DNA of 64,000 bases. Origin: Larimichthys crocea. Taxonomy: Eukaryota > Chordata > Actinopteri > Sciaenidae. Below are positions 59,601 through 64,000 of this stretch, in pieces; position 1 is the first letter of the stretch, and each line of letters opens with the position of its first letter. The stretch lies in NCBI RefSeq assembly GCF_000972845.2, contig NW_020853172.1, forward strand, positions 1-64,000. The letters run 5' to 3'. Under the pieces are notes generated by a model. That model did not search any database and was not told the origin of the DNA. It saw nothing but the letters and a program-made list of their open reading frames with translations. Position numbers and translations under genes: made by a program.

Positions 59601-62536
59601 AGGTGACCCAAAAATAAGATGTAGGCCGACGGTGATTCGCCGAGCCCCGGACGATTAGGCAGCCTGTCAGTCACACCGTCTGACGGGGACGAAAGCTCCC
59701 TTCAAACACTTTTTTTAGGGTGACAAGGATGTGAAATCCTCTTCATTGTTAGCACAGACAATGTTGTGGTGACATTTTTAAACGTTTAAAGCAAGTAAGT
59801 AAGTATTTGAGAAGCTGGAACCATCAAATGTTTATCATCTTTGTTCAAATGTTCACTTAAATAATGATGTTATAGCTCTTCACACGCTTTCCTCCCAAAC
59901 TCTTTTTAAATTTAACAAAAGAAGCCAAAGTCTTCAAATATGCCCAATTCAAAGAGTCTAAAACTGGACAGATTTATATTTAAGGAATTTTTTGATAAAC
60001 AAATAAGTAAAAAAAATAACAATTACCAATCTGGCAAATATTTAACGACAGGTTACAGAGTTCGCTGTCGGAGCTGCAACTAATGATTATTTTCCAAGTG
60101 CCAAAAAACTGCAGTTTCTTAAAAGTCCACTTGAGGCTGGCTCCAGAAGTGAGTCCCCATGTTACAATGCAGAAACAAACATGTTTACAGCCTGGTACAA
60201 AAAACAGTTTTGGTCTCTGTAGCTAATTTCCCCGTTCATGACAACTGTACTGAGGGTGAATTTATATACAACTCACCTGTTCACATTATATTAAGGCTTA
60301 AAGTTATGCAGGATTAAGAGCGTGGACGCTTTGATTGATATGTAGGTGTTGTTACAGGTGGCTTGTTTGAGAAACCGGCTGCACCCACAAATCTCGTCTT
60401 TGCTCATTTTTGAATCAGCCAGGTCCGACAACCTGTAGGTGACGTCACAGAGACGGCATCCACGTCATTTTCTAAATTAATCATTTCCTCTATAAAAAAA
60501 GCCAGAAAATAGTTAAAAAAAACTAAAGAAAATGCTGGGTCACATTTCCTGAAGCTCAAGTTAACGTCTTCTTTACTGTCACACGAGACAAAGAACAAAT
60601 CCCCACATGAGAAAAACGAAAAATCAACACATTTGACTTGTTATGTCATTCGATTCGGGCAGAACTTAACAACACTGCGAGATAAAATCCAATTATATAT
60701 ATAACCAGAATTTAAAAAAACAAATCAGATCACCATTAACAAGCATTAAAAAAAAGATGAACTCAGACTGTAATCTGTGTTACAAGGTGGAGAAAATGTG
60801 TCTTTGTTTAGACTGGTGACTGCATGCTTTAACTGGAGCTCCTGGTTTATCCACCTCCATCAGTGGGCCTTGCCAAAGCAGCCCCACCCTGCCTCTCTGC
60901 TTCCCTATGGCTGGAGGAGGGAGACAGGGCCTGCTGCTTACCTGCTATCTGCTACATCCCAACAACAACAACAACAACAACAACAGCTCTTCCTGAAATT
61001 AGTCCAAACATAACAACAACAAAAAGCCACTTGAAGAGCATCCAGAGCAGTGAGGACACATGGAGGCAGGCTCACAGGCCTCTTTAGCCTAGATTGTTTT
61101 TGTTTTTTTAGGGTGTTGGTTTGGGTGTAGATGATGAGAAGGGAGAGGGGTGTGCGGCTGAATGACTGGAAACACAGAATAAAAGAAACACAGCGCGGAT
61201 TTAAGGCGTTGACGCGAGGGCTGGTAGCATGGAAACGTTTGGGAAGCAGACAGGGAGTGGACGCAGAGCGGATTCCTTTGTTGTGACTAATCGCTGGGGC
61301 TACAGCTTTGGTACACACCGCTGCTGTGCTGTGCTGTGCTAACGGGCTTCCATTATCGGACAACATGCTGTCAGATATATATATATGTATATGTATAAAT
61401 CCACCTTAAAAAAATCGTCTTATAACATAAATCACCACCGGTTAATAAACATCATGTCATAGCGTTAGCGCGTAAGTCAACCCTTGACTTGACTTGTCCA
61501 ACAAAACGAAAACATTACACCCAGATTTAAAGCTTTACACCTAATTAAGCATCTTAAGTGTTTTTTTTATTGTTTTGTGCTTAAACTGACATTTATTTAT
61601 TTTTATTTTTTAAAAAAAGAGCCGTTGTCCGATAATGGAACTCGGCTACCAACAGCCGTTAGGCAGCCGTTAGAGCAGATGGGGGGCCGCCGCTCGATTA
61701 ATGACACACCGCACACACACACACACATAACTAAATCGATAAATTCGCCGATATTACATTAAAAAAAACACATAACTGATGTTAGGTTAAGGTGAGGGAG
61801 TTGTTAATAGAACAATAAATTCAAAAATCGCCAGCTCATGCAGTCAACAGTTGCAGTTTATTTGTCAAATTAAAAAAAACAGGTGGGCCGCATCTCTCTA
61901 CTACAACACAGCAAAAAAACCGGAGCTAACATGCTAACACCTTAGCACACAAAAAGGGCGGATAAAACTAGTTTTCACCCCCGGCTGTCAAACATTCAGC
62001 TCGGCTTCAGGATGGACGACCATCCGCTAAACCTCCACCACCACCACCTCCCTCCGCCGCCGCCTCAGGGTAGCATCACTAGCCTCGCTAAACCTGGCTA
62101 ACTCGCACCGTGACTGGACTGAATACATATTAAAAACAAAAAAAATATAAAAATATAAAATGTTTTATAAGATTTAAACGTGTTCTGGTGAATAAAAGTT
62201 GGTTAAACCTGATTAAAAAGTCAGAAATCTGATCTGCATGTCGGCGGTGTGGACACACAAAGCTAACCCGGCTGCTTTGATGGAGAAATACCGTAAAAAA
62301 TATTTAATTTAACTACAGTTCACTCGCTGATAATTAAATATTATGTTTATTAATCGTATTAAATCGATAAAAAACTCGCCCCTGCTTTCATTTATCGTGT
62401 TAAATACTCACAAGATGCTGGAGCCGGTGCTTCCTCTGTCACCGCAGGTTGCTCTGCTGCCTCTGCGGGGGCTGGGGCTGCTTTCCGGGGTTCAGCCACT
62501 GGGAGGGCGTCGTTCACCGGGGCAGGAGGTTCTGGC

Positions 62537-62571
<35 letters not shown>

Positions 62572-63039
62572 CTCGGGAGCAGCCTGTGGCTCTGGTACGA
62601 GCTTTATAATCTCCGGTTCGGCTTTAGGGGCGACTACTTCGGGCTCCTCGACAACTGTGGGGGGTTCAGGAACAAAAGAGAAGGTGGTGGAGTCTGGGAT
62701 GGCAGTCTCCACTTCAGGTTCTGGCTCTGGCTCTGGTTCCTTTACCTCTGGTTCTGGCTCCGGTACGTGGACAGGCTCTAATAACGTTACTAGGTCCTCT
62801 GGTGGAGCGGAGGAAGTGTCTGTGGACTCTTGTTGCGCACTATCTTCAGCTATGTGCCGGTCCAAAGCGTCCTGAGCCCCGCCGACCAAGTCCACAATAT
62901 CATCCAAGCTGAAGAGGTCTTGTTTGGGCTTCTCCAGCTCGGGTTCCAGCTCGGGTTCCGGCTCGGCCTGGTAGTGGTGCACCTCCTCACTGAACATAGG
63001 AGTGGTGGTAGAGACTTCATGCTCCACGCCGTCTGCCAT
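35497..63039 (-). CDS. rtn4: rtn4: reticulon-4 (Nogo), whole gene with long and short isoforms
   Basis: Reticulons insert hairpin membrane segments into the endoplasmic reticulum and bend it into tubules; RTN4 long forms are also known as Nogo. The long isoform joins 62412-63039, 54733-54786, 51337-53214, 39289-39496, 38516-38654, 37035-37104, 36898-36944, 36470-36528 and 35497-35539, minus strand, 3126 bp in all. The short isoform replaces the first three exons with 42649-42664. All junctions into the homology domain are phase 1, so the three N-terminal modules are interchangeable. The homology domain reads [40 protein letters not shown] and ends [10 protein letters not shown]. Wording such as [29 protein letters not shown] favours RTN4 over RTN1 and RTN3. 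The fish paralog (a or b) is not decided. The coding exons are clean, unlike the left half. Confidence 0.95.
36470..36528 (-). CDS. rtn4: rtn4 homology-domain exon 5 (59 bp)
   Basis: It encodes [19 protein letters not shown](K), flanked by TTTCCAG and GTAAGT. The 59-bp length is the one I recall for this exon in vertebrate reticulons. Confidence 0.95.
36898..36944 (-). CDS. rtn4: rtn4 homology-domain exon 4 (47 bp)
   Basis: It encodes (G)[15 protein letters not shown] at the end of the second hairpin, after a CCCCTTCAG acceptor and before GTAACA. Confidence 0.95.
37035..37104 (-). CDS. rtn4: rtn4 homology-domain exon 3 (70 bp)
   Basis: It encodes [20 protein letters not shown] and LIL, the second hydrophobic hairpin, between GCTGTAG and GTGAGG. 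Confidence 0.95.
38516..38654 (-). CDS. rtn4: rtn4 homology-domain exon 2 (139 bp, Nogo-66 region)
   Basis: It encodes (K)[19 protein letters not shown], then [20 protein letters not shown] and DLVDSIK. This is the loop between the two hairpins, equivalent to Nogo-66 of mammals, with the ELRRLFLV(E/D)DLVDS core conserved. Mammalian NSALGHVNCTIKELRR corresponds to [17 protein letters not shown]. Confidence 0.95.
39289..39496 (-). CDS. rtn4: rtn4 homology-domain exon 1 (208 bp)
   Basis: This shared exon follows a CCTCCTGTAG acceptor in phase 1 and ends HPF(K) at GTGAGT. It encodes [20 protein letters not shown] and the first membrane hairpin ([20 protein letters not shown]...). All isoforms splice into it. 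Confidence 0.96.
41590..41755. repeat. LINE 3'-end-like repeat
   Basis: 'ttccccgttgtgggatcaataaagta' followed by TTATCTTATCTTAT is the 3' end with short tandem tail of a LINE common in fish. It lies in the intron upstream of the 39289 exon. Confidence 0.6.
42214..42251. repeat. (GGA)n microsatellite
   Basis: Twelve or so GAG/GGA units, about 400 bp downstream of the short-isoform start on the minus strand. Confidence 0.95.
42649..42664 (-). CDS. rtn4: rtn4 short-isoform first exon
   Basis: ATGGACGCCAAACAG plus one G, then a GTTAGT donor, encodes MDAKQ(V). The phase 1 end joins the 39496 acceptor to give [14 protein letters not shown], as in mammalian RTN4-C, where a very short N-terminus precedes the homology domain. 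The joined frame is 582 bp (193 aa plus stop; mammalian RTN4-C is 199 aa). The surrounding sequence is CpG-rich, as expected of its own promoter. Confidence 0.9.
42665..42790 (-). promoter_or_regulatory. rtn4: internal promoter for the short rtn4 isoform
   Basis: A CpG-rich stretch directly upstream of MDAKQ. CGCATGCGCAG at 42739-42749 fits the NRF1 binding site, typical of TATA-less housekeeping promoters. Function is inferred. Confidence 0.5.
42967..43242 (-). mobile_element. tRNA-derived SINE
   Basis: On the minus strand it starts GGGGTGGCAGTAGCTCAGTC, which serves as an A box. The B box GGTTCAAGTCC lies at about 43174-43184, followed by a tRNA-unrelated body (GGAAGGTGGACTGGTAGCTG, GCCTTGAGCAAGGCACCG-like). 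The head-to-body order matches a SINE family widespread in fish. It is not a functional tRNA gene, as no cloverleaf closes. Confidence 0.75.
43250..43292. repeat. (ACTAT)n pentanucleotide repeat
   Basis: About eight ACTAT units sit directly next to the head of the SINE. Confidence 0.95.
49955..50045. repeat. hAT-like repeat fragment
   Basis: 'ggttcccaaagtggggatcctg' and 'gacccccactaggggtca' resemble the common fish and mammal hAT-derived ends. No flanking duplication was resolved. Confidence 0.4.
51337..53214 (-). CDS. rtn4: rtn4 long-isoform exon 3 (1878 bp)
   Basis: A single open exon of 626 codons between TCTCTACTCAAG|CA and AGAGCAG|GTAAAA. The 53214 acceptor, rather than the AG at 53204, keeps phase with the preceding 54733 exon. 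The protein is acidic, Ser/Pro-rich and probably unstructured. Landmarks are an early [28 protein letters not shown] at the middle, [20 protein letters not shown], and the C-terminal [12 protein letters not shown]. The (I/V)IDEF motif also occurs in the mammalian Nogo-A exon at a similar place. This exon corresponds to the Nogo-A specific region but is shorter (about 800 residues in mammals). Confidence 0.93.
53215..54732 (-). other. rtn4: rtn4 intron 2 with GC donor
   Basis: About 1.5 kb, AT-rich, no repeats of note. Its donor is AG|GCAAGT rather than GT, and its acceptor is CTACTCAAG. Confidence 0.75.
54733..54786 (-). CDS. rtn4: rtn4 micro-exon 2 (54 bp)
   Basis: It lies between an excellent acceptor (TTGTTTCTTCCACAG) and a GCAAGT donor. 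In phase 1 it reads (Y)[17 protein letters not shown](A), open, and preserves the frame from exon 1 to exon 3. At 18 codons it can be skipped without frameshift, so isoforms with and without it are possible. Mammalian RTN4 also has a short second exon. Too short for ordinary gene finders. Confidence 0.8.
56375..56480. repeat. SINE-like repeat fragment
   Basis: 'tggccaaggacatgtagatcgg', 'gagccggggattgaaccgcca' and 'gtcac' follow the block order of a fish SINE. The 'ggattgaacc' part resembles a B-box-derived segment. Confidence 0.5.
60120..60470. repeat. interspersed fish repeat
   Basis: Recognisable blocks are 'cttgaggctggctccagaag', 'cagcctggtacaaaaaacag', 'gctaatttccccgttcatga' and 'ggtgacgtcacagag', in the order of an abundant teleost repeat whose family name I do not assert. 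Confidence 0.65.
60960..60986. repeat. (CAA)n microsatellite
   Basis: Nine CAA/ACA units. A second short CAA run lies at about 61011-61023. Confidence 0.9.
61348..61640. mobile_element. MITE-like element with perfect 17-bp inverted ends
   Basis: TTCCATTATCGGACAAC at 61348-61364 is repeated exactly in inverted orientation at 61624-61640, 293 bp end to end. The interior is AT-rich without an open frame. I could not see a convincing target duplication, so the DNA-transposon identity is inferred from structure. Confidence 0.6.
62412..63039 (-). CDS. rtn4: rtn4 long-isoform exon 1
   Basis: The ATG at 63039 gives [24 protein letters not shown] two codons upstream is not a credible start. The 209 codons are strongly acidic and Pro/Glu-rich: [20 protein letters not shown], paired EPEPE runs near residues 95-110, and a (PE)n run at about residues 154-170 encoded by a CTCTGG/TTCTGG repeat at 62528-62582. 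They end APAPAS(C) at a GTGAGT donor. A proline- and acid-rich disordered N-terminus is also what mammalian RTN4-A/B have, although the residues themselves are poorly conserved. Confidence 0.9.
62528..62582. repeat. rtn4: coding hexanucleotide repeat (Glu-Pro)n
   Basis: About eight to nine GGTTCT/GGCTCT units on plus (AGAACC/AGAGCC on minus) encode alternating Glu-Pro. A shorter tract lies at 62718-62765. Length polymorphism is likely. Confidence 0.85.
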
Positions 63040-63380
63040 TTTCAAAAAAACTGTCTCCTGAAGGGAAAAAAGTTTCAGATCCGGTAAACTGTCGGGCTCC
63101 TTTAAACAAACGTCCTTGCTAATGAAACCGAGCCGGTAACTTCCTCCGGTTCGTCTGCTTCTGACACCGGACCGAAGTTGAACAAGTGCGCCACACGACA
63201 GTTACTCCGAGTCGGACCCGAGTCTCAGATGGACACTGCGAAGTTTAGAAGGAGACGAGGGGAACTCCACGGACCAATCACCTGCGGCTTAACCCTTGAG
63301 TGACACCAGGTGTGGCCAATCAGAGCGGCCCAAAGCGGAGCAAGGGGGCGTAACGTGAGACCTCTATTTAAACCAGCTCT
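63040..63380 (-). promoter_or_regulatory. rtn4: promoter and 5' UTR of the long rtn4 isoform
   Basis: A GC/CpG-rich stretch upstream of the start codon. Two CCAATCA boxes (CCAAT at 63274-63278 and 63316-63320, inverted relative to the gene) are spaced 42 bp apart, an arrangement suited to NF-Y. A TTTAAATAG word lies further up at about 63362-63370. The transcription start is not determinable here. Confidence 0.5.
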
Positions 63381-63513
63381 AAAAATTTAGAGCACAGTTC
63401 AGCCTGTTCTGATATAACTGCTCCTCCAGCGGGGCAGTTTTTACATAACTTTAACATACTCCTTCTTTTTTTTTACACCAACTCCTCCTGCTATTCACAG
63501 CCAGCTCACTTTA

Positions 63514-63960
63514 ACACATGTCACACAAAGACAAGCAGTACTGGAAGAAGTATTCACAGATTTCACCTCAGTAAACCTAGTAATACTCCAGTAAAACTCA
63601 TACTTTAAAGTGCTTCTGATTGCGTTAATATCTTGAAAACCTGCATTAAAACTTGAAGTGAGGGGAGAGACATGCAACAACAGTCCTGGCTGAACTTGGA
63701 CCAGCACCAACACACATGTCACACAAAGACAAGCAGTACTGGAAGAAGTATTCAGAATTTTTGCCTCAGTAAATCTAGCCATACTCAACTCAAAATATAT
63801 GTACAGTAATACTCCAGTAAAACTCATACTTTAAAGTGCTTTTAAAGTATTATTTGATTGCGTTAAAATCTTGAAAAACTGCATTAAAACTTTTAAGATT
63901 TTAAGGGGGAAGTGAGGGGACATGCAACAAAAGTCCCGGCTGAACTTGGACCAGCAGCAA
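63514..63960. repeat. two tandem ~200-245 bp repeat units
   Basis: 'cacatgtcacacaaagacaagcagtactggaagaagtattca' begins at about 63516 and again at about 63714. Both units continue with 'actccagtaaaactcatactttaaagtgctt' and end in 'gctgaacttggaccagca'. The 'ggaagaagtattcagat...' core is from an abundant fish repeat, so a repeat-containing segment was duplicated in tandem. No gene follows to the window end. Confidence 0.75.
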
Positions 63961-64000
63961 CACGTTGTTCTCAGTTCTCATGCTCAGAGGGTACGAAAAG

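Larger units (their letters stand above)
54787..62411 (-). other. rtn4: rtn4 intron 1
   Basis: About 7.6 kb with no further coding exon that I could support. It holds repeat fragments at 56375-56480 and 60120-60470, (CAA)n at 60960-60986, a TA tract at 61376-61395 and an inverted-repeat element at 61348-61640. Confidence 0.65.

Noticed and set aside
60938..61366. 142-codon minus-strand frame ending in a poly-Cys run
   Set aside because: The Cys run is a CAA/TTG microsatellite; the rest has no domain and lies inside rtn4 intron 1.
62343..62875. Plus-strand frames rich in Leu/Val/Trp/Phe or Gly/Ser repeats
   Set aside because: Shadows of the (Glu-Pro) hexanucleotide repeat of rtn4 exon 1 read backwards.

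Overview
The window is vertebrate, almost certainly teleost fish, nuclear DNA. It has small spliced exons with GT-AG junctions, a complete fish-type reticulon-4 gene, CA/GGA microsatellites, and interspersed repeats typical of fish genomes (L2 LINE, tRNA-derived SINE, hAT, Tc1 and LTR remnants). Nothing bacterial or phage-like is present.

Right half (about 34.2-63.4 kb, minus strand): one gene, rtn4 (reticulon-4/Nogo). I could chain nine long-isoform coding exons plus one alternative first exon by splice site and phase. The long isoform (exon 1 at 62412-63039, an 18-codon micro-exon at 54733-54786, a 1878-bp exon at 51337-53214, then six reticulon-homology exons) sums to 3126 bp, i.e. 1041 aa. 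The short isoform starts in an internal 16-bp coding exon (42649-42664) and sums to 582 bp, i.e. 193 aa. Both totals are exact multiples of three. The introns hold only repeats.

Left half (1-33.7 kb): a segmental-duplication block built from two gene types. One is a GT31 beta-1,3-N-acetylglucosaminyltransferase like B3GNT3: an intact minus-strand copy at 29.0-30.1 kb, a frameshifted plus-strand copy at 9.6-10.7 kb, and a partial minus-strand copy at the left edge. The other is a three-exon rhodopsin-class receptor: four disrupted copies arranged as two divergent pairs (13.3-15.0 minus / 17.3-18.4 plus, and 20.2-22.0 minus / 24.2-25.9 plus), plus an orphan exon at 33.5 kb. The two pairs are tandem copies about 6.9-7.0 kb apart. 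They sit between inverted B3GNT arms of about 4.5 kb (7.5-12.0 kb plus, 25.9-32.4 kb minus). A second, smaller inverted pair lies at 1-1.64 kb and 5.8-7.3 kb.

Two points stand out. First, a 5'-flanking cassette of about 100 bp recurs seven times next to both receptor and glycosyltransferase genes, as does a candidate non-coding first exon, so duplication seems to have spread promoter sequence between unrelated genes. Second, from about 6 to 28.5 kb the copies differ mostly by one-base gains and losses, whereas the rtn4 half is clean. Part of this block may therefore be unpolished long-read sequence, and the 'pseudogene' calls there are provisional. The hAT insertion has an 8-bp target duplication and two matching empty sites in paralogous copies, which shows that at least some copies are genuinely distinct loci or haplotypes.
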